Source of the DNA: Thalassotalea sp. 42_200_T64
GTDB taxonomy: Bacteria > Pseudomonadota > Gammaproteobacteria > Enterobacterales > Alteromonadaceae
Assembly: GCA_002162925.1 (NCBI GenBank)
Contig: MABC01000019.1
Coordinates: 1 to 55,904 of the forward strand
Direction: 5' to 3'
DNA length: 55,904 bases
Of the stretch, positions 26,631-37,149 are shown piece by piece; the first letter of the stretch is position 1, and each line of letters begins with the position of its first letter. The notes beneath the pieces were generated by a model, which saw only the letters and a program-made list of their open reading frames with translations, ran no database searches and had not been told where the DNA came from. The position numbers and the translations under genes are program-made.

Positions 26631-27548
26631 TTAAGGCACTGGCTGGCCATTTCTGGCTTCGAGCAATCGATACCAGTCTTCACGGCTGTAATTTAACTCT
26701 AACGCTTGTTTGGCCGCGAGGATGCGCTGTGGATTGGTAGAACCAACGATTGGGCAAATATTGGCTGGATGTTTTAATAACCAGGCAAATGCAACTATCC
26801 ATTTTTCGCAGTCATAAATTTGCCCCTGGCGTTCAAACTCTTGATGAATACGAGTATGATCTTCATCGCTAAAAGTATTGCCCCATGCTTCGTATACCAC
26901 AGTTGCAATTGGGCACCATGCCATCGGTGTAATGTTATTTTGTAAACATTGATCAAGAGTACCATCGGTAAATGAGCTGATGTTATGAATATTGATTTCA
27001 ACTTGGTTAACCATTAACTTTTCAGTGGTGGCAGCCTGTAAAAGGCTTACCTGAGATGGGCTAAAGTTGCTGACGCCAAAACTCTTAACTTTGCCTTGGC
27101 GTTTAAGCAGTTCAAACGTCTCTGCTACCTCTTCAGGATTAAATAGGTAATCTGGACGATGTAACAAAAATAAATCTAAGGCTTCAACGTTTAAGCGCTC
27201 TAATGAACCTTCCACCTGATTAATGAGATAATCTTTGGAAAAGTCATAACGACCAACATCGCCAATGTTTGGTGTGTTGGCAAAACGAATGCCGGCTTTC
27301 GAGGTGACTATTAATTGTTCGCGTAGCTCAGGGCTCTCTTTTAATACTTGACCAAAAATGCGCTCACATTCGCCGCCGCCATAAATATCGGCGTGGTCAA
27401 AATGATTATAGCCGGCATCAATGGCACTGCGAATGGCATTTTTGCCCTGCTGTATTGCCGTTGCTGAATTATCACCATTAATGCGCATGCAGCCGTAGAT
27501 CAGGCGTGACGAGGGTAAGCTAATGTTGCCAATTTGTATTGTTTTCAT
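26631..27548 (-). CDS. Aldo/keto reductase (YdhF-like)
   Basis: NADPH-dependent oxidoreductase of the aldo/keto reductase family, 305 residues, intact. Catalytic tetrad segments visible: DHADIYGGGECERIFG (Asp and Tyr), VTSKAGI (Lys), LFLLHRPDYLF (His). The C-terminal CPIVGSTNPQRI segment should bind NADP. It sits between the halogenase gene and the MFS transporter in a minus-strand run, with a 52-base gap to the transporter. Its role in sugar use is unknown. It might reduce an aldose or a modified sugar, but no substrate can be assigned. Confidence 0.9.
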   Translation of the reverse strand: MKTIQIGNISLPSSRLIYGCMRINGDNSATAIQQGKNAIRSAIDAGYNHFDHADIYGGGECERIFGQVLKESPELREQLIVTSKAGIRFANTPNIGDVGRYDFSKDYLINQVEGSLERLNVEALDLFLLHRPDYLFNPEEVAETFELLKRQGKVKSFGVSNFSPSQVSLLQAATTEKLMVNQVEINIHNISSFTDGTLDQCLQNNITPMAWCPIATVVYEAWGNTFSDEDHTRIHQEFERQGQIYDCEKWIVAFAWLLKHPANICPIVGSTNPQRILAAKQALELNYSREDWYRLLEARNGQPVP

Positions 27549-27577
27549 AATATAGTTTTCATCTAATTTTATTTATT

Positions 27578-29080
27578 TTAAATAATTTTTGCGCGGTTAA
27601 TGAAATCATCATGACTCGGCATGTTATTAACGCTGCGATCGATAAGAATTTTCAAGTTTTGCATCAGCTCAGTAATTTGTTGATCGGTTAACGCATCGGC
27701 TAAGGCGTGATGATCTTCTGGCATAATGCCCTGGCCCATTAATACTTGTTGCCAGGCAATTTCGGTAAACAGGTCATCTTGCTCGCGGAATAATTTTCCT
27801 GTGGTTCGAAACAACTCAATTTTGCGCTGCAAACTTTCTGGAATATCCATGCGTTGGCAGGCGCGCCAAAACTGGCTGTCATCGCGTTCATTGACTTTGT
27901 AGTGCAAGATGATGAAATCACGTATTTGCTCGATTTCAATTTTCGCCTGGCGGTTAAACTCCGCCACCTCAAAGGTTTTAATGCCTTGATACGGGAATAA
28001 CTTGATCAAGCGGATTGCCGCCGTTTGAATTAAAGGAATACTGGTAGATTCTAAAGGTTCGAGAAAACCACTGGATAAACCAATACTGACAACGTTTTTA
28101 TGCCACTGTTTTCGGCGTCTTCCAGTTCGAAATGGAATGATTTTAGGCTCTGCTAAAGGCTTACCATCGAGGTTATTCAACAACAACTCTTTTGCCTGTT
28201 CATCACTCAGGTATTTACTCGAATAGACTAAACCGTTACCTATGCGATGCTGTAGTGGGATGCGCCATTGCCAGCCTGAATCATGAGCAATCGATTTGGT
28301 ATATGGGCTAATTGGGGTCACCGATTCACAGGGAACGGCCATGGCGCGATCACAAGGTAACCAATGAGAGCAGTCGACATAGCCGGTGTTTAACGCTTTC
28401 TCAATGAGTAATCCGGCAAGACCGGTACAATCAATAAATAAGTCACCACTAATGACATTGCCGTCTTTCAGTTCAATAGAATCAACAAAACCATTGTCGT
28501 CATTAAGATTGACTTTGCAGACCATGCCTTCAATGCGTGTAACGCCTTTCGCTTCACTGAATTTACGCAGAAACTGAGCGTACATGCCGGCATCAAAGTG
28601 ATAGGCATACTTCAGCCCTGGCATATTGGTGCCGTCAATTTTTGCCGCTTTTGAAAACTTGTGGTGTTTGGCGGCCTGATAGTTCAGCGAAAAATCCCAA
28701 AAATCGGATTTATCCCCCAACTGCTTGGCCTTTAGCCAATAGTGATAAAAATCACAAAAGGGAAAATTTTTGCCGATACCACCAAAGGCGTGCATGTAGC
28801 TATCGCCCTTCTGCTTCCAGTTTTCAAACTCAATGCCGAGTTTAATGGTGGCGTTTGTTGCTTGTAAGAATTCTTGCTCGCTAATGCCCAGGGCATTATT
28901 GATGGTGATGATCGGTGGAATGGTAGCTTCGCCAACGCCAATAGTACCAATTTGCTCCGATTCAACCAAGGTGATGTTTAAGGTTTTACCTAATACGCGT
29001 GAAAGCAAAGCTGCAGTTACCCAACCGGCGGTACCGCCACCAACAATAACCACATTTTGAATTTTATCTTGATTCATCAT
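27578..29080 (-). CDS. Flavin-dependent (tryptophan-type) halogenase family protein
   Basis: FAD-binding protein of the tryptophan halogenase family, 500 residues, intact. Visible elements: VVIVGGGTAGWVTAALL (FAD GxGxxG), GVGEATIPPI, the position of the catalytic Lys in ATIKLGIEFENW, GWQWRIPLQHRIGNGLVYSS (the WxWxIP signature) and GFLEPLESTSI. Two ATG codons start the frame; the AAGGTG lies 3 and 6 bases upstream of them, so the second (29077) may be used. Members next to TonB-dependent receptors in sugar loci are common in Alteromonadales and Caulobacter-like bacteria, but their substrates are mostly unknown. It may or may not halogenate. Confidence 0.88.
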   Translation of the reverse strand: MMNQDKIQNVVIVGGGTAGWVTAALLSRVLGKTLNITLVESEQIGTIGVGEATIPPIITINNALGISEQEFLQATNATIKLGIEFENWKQKGDSYMHAFGGIGKNFPFCDFYHYWLKAKQLGDKSDFWDFSLNYQAAKHHKFSKAAKIDGTNMPGLKYAYHFDAGMYAQFLRKFSEAKGVTRIEGMVCKVNLNDDNGFVDSIELKDGNVISGDLFIDCTGLAGLLIEKALNTGYVDCSHWLPCDRAMAVPCESVTPISPYTKSIAHDSGWQWRIPLQHRIGNGLVYSSKYLSDEQAKELLLNNLDGKPLAEPKIIPFRTGRRRKQWHKNVVSIGLSSGFLEPLESTSIPLIQTAAIRLIKLFPYQGIKTFEVAEFNRQAKIEIEQIRDFIILHYKVNERDDSQFWRACQRMDIPESLQRKIELFRTTGKLFREQDDLFTEIAWQQVLMGQGIMPEDHHALADALTDQQITELMQNLKILIDRSVNNMPSHDDFINRAKII

Positions 29081-29217
29081 TACACCTTAACTGTCAGTTT
29101 TAGCTGCGGGTTTCACTTTATGCATTTGATAATCCACTGTAACTTAACGATATCAGTTTAAATAGCTTATCAAATGAATAAGCACCCCTATCCACAGTCC
29201 ATGGCTCGGGAGTATAA

Positions 29218-29252
29218 AAAAACCCTTGCGTTATTAGTTCACAAGGGTTTTT
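29218..29252 (-). terminator. Terminator after the TonB-dependent receptor gene
   Basis: Eleven-base arms, AAAAACCCTTG (29218-29228) and CAAGGGTTTTT (29242-29252), about 25 bases beyond the receptor stop. A/T flanks on both sides make it usable on either strand. On the minus strand it separates the receptor from the halogenase gene. Confidence 0.8.
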
Positions 29253-29276
29253 CAAGGTTAGCTAAACATCGCTAAA

Positions 29277-32083
29277 TTACAGCTTGTAGCTGAAACCAAT
29301 TAAGTAGCTGCGACCATAATCCTGATAGTCACGCACTTGTAAGCTGTTGTCGCCAGAAAGTGTCGTAAATGGTTCTTCGGTAAGGTTGTAACCTTGAATG
29401 AATACCGATAAGCCATCTAAGCTAGTAAAACCGGCTTCGCCGAAATCGTAACCGATTTGCGCATCAACAATGGTTTCACCTTCAATGTCTACTTGTTGAG
29501 CATCGAAACCAATACCGTAGACTTGGCCTTTGAAATCACTTCTGTAGCGCATGCTAGCACGAATTTGGAAACCGTTTTTTTCGTAGTAAGCAGTAACGTT
29601 AGAAATGGTATCTGATAAACCTTCTAATGAAAATTTATTACCGTGTTGGTCTTTGATGTCATCATCAATGCCGGTATAGCTGGCAATTAAACCAAAACCG
29701 TCAAGGTCTTCACTAAATACGTTAAATGGTAAAGCAACCGATAGCTCGTATCCCCAAAGAGTACCTTCACCACCGTTAACTTTACCAGTACCTAGGCCTA
29801 ATGGATTTTCTGGAACAATTCCAGATATCGGATCTGCTACTCCAGTTAAATCAATTTGGTAAGTACCGTCCAAAATCCACTTTTTTAGATCTTTGTGGAA
29901 TAAGGCTACTGAGAAGTAACCTTCATCAGAGAAGTAGTTTGAGTAAGTTAAATCTAAACCAAATGCTTCTTTAGGCTCTAACTCTGGGTTACCACCACTT
30001 ACTGACCAGTTATAGCCTTCATTGTTTGGTACTTCACTGAAAGTAGTTTCCACGGATGCATTCATATCACTTAGCTTGGCACGAGAAATTGTTTTCGCTG
30101 CGCCAAAACGCACAGTTTGTTTATCATCAATGGCTAATGACAAGTTTAAGCTTGGCAATACATGTGAGTAATCGTGACTGATATCCGTTGGGCTGGTCTC
30201 AACGATGCCGCTACCCGGATTAAAAGCATTACCTTGTGATGATTGGTCGGTTTGTACATAACGTACGCCTACATTACCCGTTAATGGTAATCCGCCAACT
30301 TCCATATCGATATCTGCTTTCACGAATAAGGCAAGAATTTCTTCTTTTACTGTCCAAGATTTAGTTTGGTGCTGGGCACCTGTTAATTTTTCAGAAAGCA
30401 GATCGTAGTAGCCATCCTTCATTAAGCCACGTACGTCATAAGCAATCATATCGCCCATGCCGATGAAATCTAAATTGGCGCTGCCTAAACGATACTCTTC
30501 GGGTACCGACAACATTCCCGGGTTCTCTAGAGAGAACGATGAAATCGTCATGTAATCACCATCGGAATCTTTGGTTTTTTCACGCTCTTTATACGACACA
30601 CCGTAGGTAATTGCACTGACGTAATCATTGTCTAGGACTTGCGTTGCGGCAAATTTCAAGGCCGTTAGTTCATCGTCAACCGATGGCGTGTTTAAGAAAC
30701 CATCTTGGGCCTGATTGGCATATTCAGTGCCGTCGATACCGTATTTTTCGTTAAGCGCTGAGCTTGCACCCCAAGATAATGGCCCACCTAATTGAATTAA
30801 GTTAAAATCTGAGTAATCTAATTCGTGACTAAATTGCGCGCCGGTATTGCCGCCGTCAAATGTATAACCAAGAGTATCGGCAACACCACGGCTATCCCCT
30901 CGACCCGTTCCTGAATAGCTTTCTAAAGACCAGATCTCACGCTCTACTTTGGCATAACTTGCATCGAATTCTACAGACCAATTGTCATTGACATTATATT
31001 CAACATTGACGCCAAAAGAAGTTAGTTCGGCTTCACGTTCTTCGTAATCGTTACGAACCACAACCCGTTGACCTTCGGTGATGGCGCTGGTGACAAAACC
31101 AGTTTCAGGGTCAATTATCGCAGTATCTGCAGAGATTGAACCTTGGCCCCAGGCAAATGGCACTTCGATGCCACGTAAGATTTTTTCATCACTGAAATCT
31201 ACGTATAAAGCATCAAAGGTAATGTGTAAATCATCGTTCGGAGCAAATTCAAGTACCGCCATAACCGAATCACGTTCAAGCGTTGATGAAGCACGAATGG
31301 TTTAGCACCACCTAAAATAGAACCTGCGCTGCCATCTTCATAAGTAAATTCTGGATAGCCCCAAGAATTCCAGCGTTTTTCCTGATTTGGTGAGCTCATG
31401 GTTGAAAGTGCAATGGCAATACCAACGGTGTCATCGGCAAATTTGTCCATATAGGCAAAGGTGCCACGGAAGCCGTTATTATCGGCATCCGGGTTCAGCT
31501 TATCAAAGCTGGTTTCTTCATAGGTACCGTTAATTGAAATAACACGCTCTTTTTGATTTAACGGACGGGCAGTTTGTAAATTTACAACCCCAGCAATACC
31601 TTCACCTTAGATGGTTGCATCAGGTGTTTTATAAACGGTGACGCCACTCATAATTTCTGACGGATAAATATCGAACTCAACACCACGGTTATCACCAATA
31701 GAAACTTGTTCACGACCGTTGAAGGTTGTGGCGCCTTCGTTTTCACCAAAACCACGAATACTGACTTTACTGGCACGACCATCAAGGCGTTGTGCAGTTA
31801 AACCTGGTAGGCGGGCAATGGATTCAGCGATTGAAGAATCGGGTAATTTACCAATATCTTCGGCTGAGATGGCTTCAACAACGCTAGATGAATAGCGTTT
31901 AACATTCATTGACTCGATTAAGCTGCGGCGAAAGCCGGTGACTTCAATAACTTCAATAACTTCAACTTCTTCAGCTTGTTCGGTTATTGCTGCGTCTTCA
32001 GCGGCAAAGGCGATTGAACTCATTGATAACAGACCACTCGATAATAGTGCTACTGTCAGTTTGCTAGGTTTAAAATTTAACAT
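29277..32083 (-). pseudogene. TonB-dependent receptor, interrupted by a stop and a frameshift
   Basis: Outer-membrane receptor for oligosaccharide uptake. The preferred start is the ATG at 32083, six to seven bases after GGGGAGA, giving MLNFKPSKLTVALLSSGLLSMSSIAFA (signal peptide). A TonB box-like region EVIEVTGFRRSL and the plug follow (AIPEDIGK-like AISAEDIGKLPDSSIAES, RGFGENEGATTFNGRE). The plug is cut by TAA at 31607-31609 in DATI*GEGIAGVVN, likely a former Gln codon. A missing base near 31298-31304 then shifts the frame between ILGGAK and IRASSTLERDSV. The rest of the barrel is open for 661 residues and ends GFSYKL. Full length would be about 935 residues. It is almost certainly the maltodextrin receptor of the locus, by context. 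Confidence 0.88.
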
Positions 32084-32455
32084 ATTGTATCTCCCCATGC
32101 GTCCATTCTATTTAGTATCTCTTGGTCGTCCTGTCCAAGGTATATGTTGATTAACATGAAACCCACGTTAAGCGGATAACCATTATGTTAATTACAATTT
32201 GTAACAAAGAGAATGACGTGCATACGTATTCATCAATATGCAGAGAAACCCGAAGTTGACGTCACAAAAATTTTACAAAACAACAGTAAACCCTTCATAT
32301 ACAGCAACTTATAAAACATGCCTTGGTCAAAAAATACACTGAATAATTTCTGAATACGTATGTAATTGATTATTGTATTTGCTTGTATCATGCTTGTCGC
32401 AACTTAAATTTCATTTCATTTCATTTTAATGTTTTGAACAGCGCTTGGTTACATT
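32084..32455. promoter_or_regulatory. Divergent control region, receptor / pullulanase, with two operator palindromes
   Basis: A 372-base gap without ORFs. Two sites match the glgP operators: GCATACGTATTC at 32220-32231 and GAATACGTATGT at 32352-32363, 132 bases apart centre to centre. Each lies nearer to one of the divergent genes, consistent with paired repression or looping by a LacI-type regulator. I could not fix promoter hexamers with confidence. Confidence 0.6.
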
Positions 32456-35306
32456 CTGAATCAGAAACTTGCATCACTTTTTTTATCTTCGTTACTGCTG
32501 GCATGCTCGCCACCCGAACCTGAAACTATTCAGGTTAGCGAAGACAGTATTCGTCAGTTGGCCACCACCTCTGCCGGGCATTGGTTGGCAGCCGATACTT
32601 TATATTTGCATGCTGAAATGAATCCACAGCTAAATTACTTTTTAGTTTCAAAAAACAATTTAGCCGATAGCTCAACAACTAGCTTTTCTCTGAAACGTTC
32701 ACAATTGAGTCGCGAACAAGCAGCTAAATTCGGCTATTTGCTTGGAACTGGTCAGGCGTTGAGTTTTGCTGACAGCATTAAAAAACAAGCTCAAATGTTG
32801 GCAAAAACCTTGATTAAAGGGCAATTATTCATTGCCGGCGTTAACGATGAGCAGCAGCTGGTCAGCTTAAGCAAAGTGCAAACCGGCAATGTGATTGATG
32901 ATCTTTTTACCCGTGGCGCAACCGATGCCGATGAAGAAGCGGATCTGGGAGCGGTAATTACGGCGCAAGGTACGCAATTTAAGTTGTGGGCACCGACAGA
33001 AAAGTAAGTATCCGTTCTATTATTTAACCAGGATAAAACTCAACATCCGTTAGCAGAAGTGGTCTTAGAACAAAATCAGCACACCGGAGTGTGGCAAGCA
33101 AACTTTAGCGAATCGTTGCTCGGCAGCTACTACCAGTTTAAAGTGCAAGTATTTCATCCAGAAAGTCAAAAGGTTGAAACGTTAATCACTACTGACCCAT
33201 ACAGTTTAAGCTTATCGGCAAATAGTAAGTACTCACAAGTAACCGATTTAAGCCATAGCTCAACCAAGCCTCAAGGTTGGCATAGTCAAACGGTCCCTGT
33301 GGTTGAAAATGTTGAAGATAATGTGTTTTATGAGCTGCATATTCGCGATTTTAGTGCCAGTGATAATTCGATAAAAACGGAAAATGTTAAAGGTAAATAC
33401 AAAGCGTTTGCGCAACCAGACAGTACCGGTATCAAACATTTAAAAACGCTAAAAGCGGCAGGCTTAAATAACATTCATTTATTACCAACCTTTGATATTG
33501 GTACGGTGAATGAAGAGGTAACCAAGCGCCTGGCATTAACCGATACGGTGCTGAAATTATGCGACATTATTGCCAGCCATGAGTCGTGTCAGCAAGCCGA
33601 AAACCAAGATAAAACCTTGTCCGAGATACTCGAAAGTTATGATCCAAATGGCTCTAAGGCCCAGCAATTAGTGAGTCAAATTCGAACCTTTGATGATTAC
33701 AACTGGGGTTATGATCCGTTTCATTACACTGTGCCGGAAGGCAGTTATGCGCAAAACCCTGAAGGTAATGCCCGCATTGTTGAGTTTCGGGAGATGGTAC
33801 AAAACCTCCATAATCTCGGCTTTCGGGTGATCATGGACGTGGTCTATAACCATACACATCAGGCCGGCATGGAAAAGACCTCGGTTTTGGATAAAATTGT
33901 CCCGGGTTATTATCAGCGCTTGCACCCGGTTACCGGCTTAATTGAGCAATCAACCTGTTGTGATAACACCGCCACCGAACGCAAAATGATGGCAAAGTTG
34001 ATGACCGACTCATTAGTGGTGTGGGCAGAAGATTATAAAATTGACGGTTTTCGCTTTGATTTAATGGCGCACCAGCCGAAAGCGGTGATGTTGGCGGCAA
34101 GAGCGGCGGTGTTAGCCGTAGACGCAGACAGCTATTTTTATGGCGAAGGCTGGAATTTTGGTGAAGTAACCAATAACCAGCGGTTTGTTCAGGCCAGCCA
34201 ATTGGAACTTGGCGGCAGCGAAATTGGTACTTTTACCGACCGATTACGTGATGCCGTACGTGGCGCTGGCATGATGGCATCTGGTGATGGCATTCGTAAA
34301 GCACAAGGCATAGGCAATGGTTTATACACCCTGCCCAATGAATTGCGCACCAGTGCCGACAGCCTGAAAAATTACCAATTACTGGCCGATCAATTGCGCG
34401 TGGGTTTGGCGGGTAATCTGCAACACTTCCCCATTGAGAACGCCGCCGGAGAAAAGGTAACCGGCAAAGACATTCCTTATGGCAACCAACCAACCGGCTA
34501 TGCACTAGACCCAGCGGACACCATCAATTATGTGTCAAAACATGATAACCAAACGCTTTGGGACAATAACCAATATCGAAATGCGTTTAGTTTAAATATT
34601 GATGACCGGGTGCGAATGCATGCTTTGAGTTTGTCCTACCCGTTAATGGCGCAGGGCATTCCGTTTATCCATATGGGCTCAGAGCTATTGCGTTCAAGTC
34701 TTATTTGCGCGACAGCTATGATTATGGTGACTGGTTCAACAAAGTCGACTTTAGCATGCAAACTAATAATTACCATGTCGGTTTGCCACCGAAAGAGAAA
34801 GATCAGCAAAACTGGCAATTGATCGGCGACATTATCAGCAAAAATGAAGGCCGCGACATGGTAACCCCAGAGCATATTCGTTTTAGTCGCGATCGATTTC
34901 TTGAGTTTTTACAAATTCGCATGACGTCAAAACTGTTTCGTTTAACCACCGCCGATGCCATCAATCAGCAAGTGCAATTTTTGAATACCGGTAAAGATCA
35001 GCAGTTCGGACTCATGTGATGAGCCTTACCGATGCTAATACCGAAAAGAATACTAATACCGAAACCAATACCAATAAAGAATCTGAGCTAATGGATCAAC
35101 ACTATGAGCAAATCGTAGTGCTATTCAACAGTTCAGCCAAACCACAACATCTTGCTTATCAAGGTGCACAAGGTTTTAGTTTACACCCATTACAGTTAGC
35201 AAGTTCTGATCCGTTAACCGCCAGTAATGGCACAGCTAAGAACAGTGTCGGAGCTAATGGCTTTAGCGTGAATAAATTCAGCACCGCTGTGTTTGTCAAA
35301 AAATAG
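32456..35306 (+). pseudogene. Pullulanase-type lipoprotein, multiply disrupted
   Basis: GH13 pullulanase hydrolysing alpha-1,6 bonds of branched dextrins at the cell surface or periplasm. The conceptual product begins NQKLASLFLSSLLLACSPPEPE (lipobox LLAC), then a CBM-like region, FYELHIRDFSASD, DVVYNHTHQAG, DGFRFDLMAHQPK (nucleophile), FYGEGWNFGE (acid/base) and SKHDNQTLWDN. Four defects are visible. No ATG begins the frame (CTG at 32456 precedes AAT CAG AAA). TAA at 33005-33007 interrupts APTEK*VSVLLF, likely a Gln codon. A base is missing near 34693-34700, where RSKSYLRDSYDYG would read through. Another shift occurs near 35011-35016. The tail ends NKFSTAVFVKK at 35306. Catalytic residues survive, but no full protein can be made. 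Confidence 0.88.
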
Positions 35307-35321
35307 AAGGTTAAGAAAAAT

Positions 35322-37146
35322 ATGAAGATTTTAGTGAAATTTACCCTACTGGCGTTAGCGCTATGCAGCTCTTTACTGGCGGCAAAAGAAGTCAAAGTTT
35401 CCTCTCCGGATGGCAAGTTGATTTTCACCATAAATGATCAAGCTGAGGTGCCAAAGTACAGTGTTAGTTTTAATGGCGAACAAGTGATTGAACCTTCTCG
35501 TTTGGGTATGGTGTTTAAATCGGGCCCCTACTTTGATCTGGGCTTCAACATTACTGATAGCAACAGCAAATCGGTGAATACCAGTTGGCAGCAACCTTGG
35601 GGAGAGCGCGAAACCATTACCGATCACCATAATGAACTGCAGGTAACGATCGCCGCCGACAGGGAAACGGTAAACACTTACGCCATTTACCTTTACCTTG
35701 GGATCTGGAATACATATGAGTATTCATGAAGCGGCGTTAGTCGATTATGCCGGTATGTCACTAAACCAGCGTCGACTGGGTGTGTTAAAGGCAGATCTAG
35801 CACCTTGGTCAGACGGTGTTTTGGTGAAAACTACGGCAAATTTTAACACGCCGTGGCGCACTATTCAGGTGAGTAAAGATGCGGTTGGCTTATTAAATTC
35901 GGATCTGATTTTAAACCTCAATGAGCCCAATAAACTGGGTGATGTATCTTGGGTAGAACCGGGTAAATACGTGGGTATTTGGTGGGGCATGCACGTTAAA
36001 GAAAACACCTGGGGCAGCGGTGAAACCCATGGCGCTACCACCAGTGAAGTAAAACGCTATATGGATTTTGCCGCTAAGTATGGCTCTAAAGGCGTATTGG
36101 TAGAGGGTTGGAATATCGGCTGGGATGGTGACTGGTTCTTTAATGGTGATGTGTTTGACTTTACCAAGCCTTACGATGATTTTAATATTGATGAAATTAA
36201 AGCTCACAGCAAGAAAACCGGGGTTAAGTTAATTGGTCATCATGAAACCTCGGGTAATGTGACTAATTACCGTAAGCAAATGGCGGATGCGCTAGATTTG
36301 TATCAAAGCATGGGAGTTGCTCAGGTGAAAACCGGCTATGTTGCCGATGGCGGTAACATAAAGCGTATCGATGACGATGGCATTGCTCGTCATGAATGGC
36401 ACGATGGCCAATATATGGTGAATGAATATCTCTATAATATTAAACAAGCGGCGAAAAGAAACATCAGCATTAATACGCATGAGCCAATAAAAGATACCGG
36501 TTTGCGCCGTACTTATCCAAACTGGATTGCTCGTGAAGGGGCTCGCGGTCAAGAATTTAATGCCTGGGGCACACCACCTAATCCACCGGAACATGCGGCA
36601 ATGTTACCATTTACCCGGATGTTAGCCGGGCCAATGGATTTTACTCCAGGCATATTTGACATGGGCTTTAATGGTTTGGGTGCGAATACCAACAGACCAC
36701 AAACCACGCTGGCAAAACAACTAGCGTTATATGTGGTGTTATACAGCCCTATTCAAATGGCGGCGGATTTACCGCGTAACTACGAAGCCAATTTACCAGC
36801 ATTTCAGTTTATTTTGGATGTACCCACCGATTGGCAGCAATCAATCGCCGTGGCTGGTGAAGTGGGCAACTATGTTGCTTTTGCCCGTAAAGAGCGTAAT
36901 GGTAATGACTGGTATTTAGGCGCATTGACCGATGACAAATCCCGCTCTATCGAGGTTGAATTAGACTTTTTAGACCACGATAAAACCTATCTCGCCGAAA
37001 TTTATCGTGATGGCGACAAGGCAAACTGGGTAGATAATCCTTATGATCTGGTGATTGAGCAGAAAACGGTGTCAGCAAAAGACACCCTGAACATTAAAAT
37101 GGCAACAAGTGGTGGCGCCGCCATTCGCTTTAAGGCAATGGACTAA
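35322..37146 (+). pseudogene. GH97 alpha-glucosidase (SusB-like), internal deletion and frameshift
   Basis: Periplasmic glycoside hydrolase family 97 enzyme releasing glucose from maltodextrins. It starts MKILVKFTLLALALCSSLLAAKEVKVSSPDG (signal peptide then the GH97 N-domain). The first frame ends at 35729. A second, overlapping frame continues GIHMSIHEAALVDYAGMSL, then GVLVEGWNIGWDGDWFF, HHETSGNVTNYRKQ and LPFTRMLAGPMDFTPGIF to 37146. Where the frames meet (about 35650-35700), roughly 80-100 residues expected between the N-domain and the SIHEAAL strand are absent. So this is a deletion plus a shift, not a single base error. ATG at 35322 follows AAGG. It lies 15 bases after the pullulanase and 3 before the MFS gene. 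Confidence 0.83.
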
Positions 37147-37149
37147 ACT

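Noticed and set aside
33668..34875. Minus-strand ORFs within the pullulanase region
   Set aside because: They are opposite conserved catalytic segments of a GH13 enzyme and show no family features of their own.
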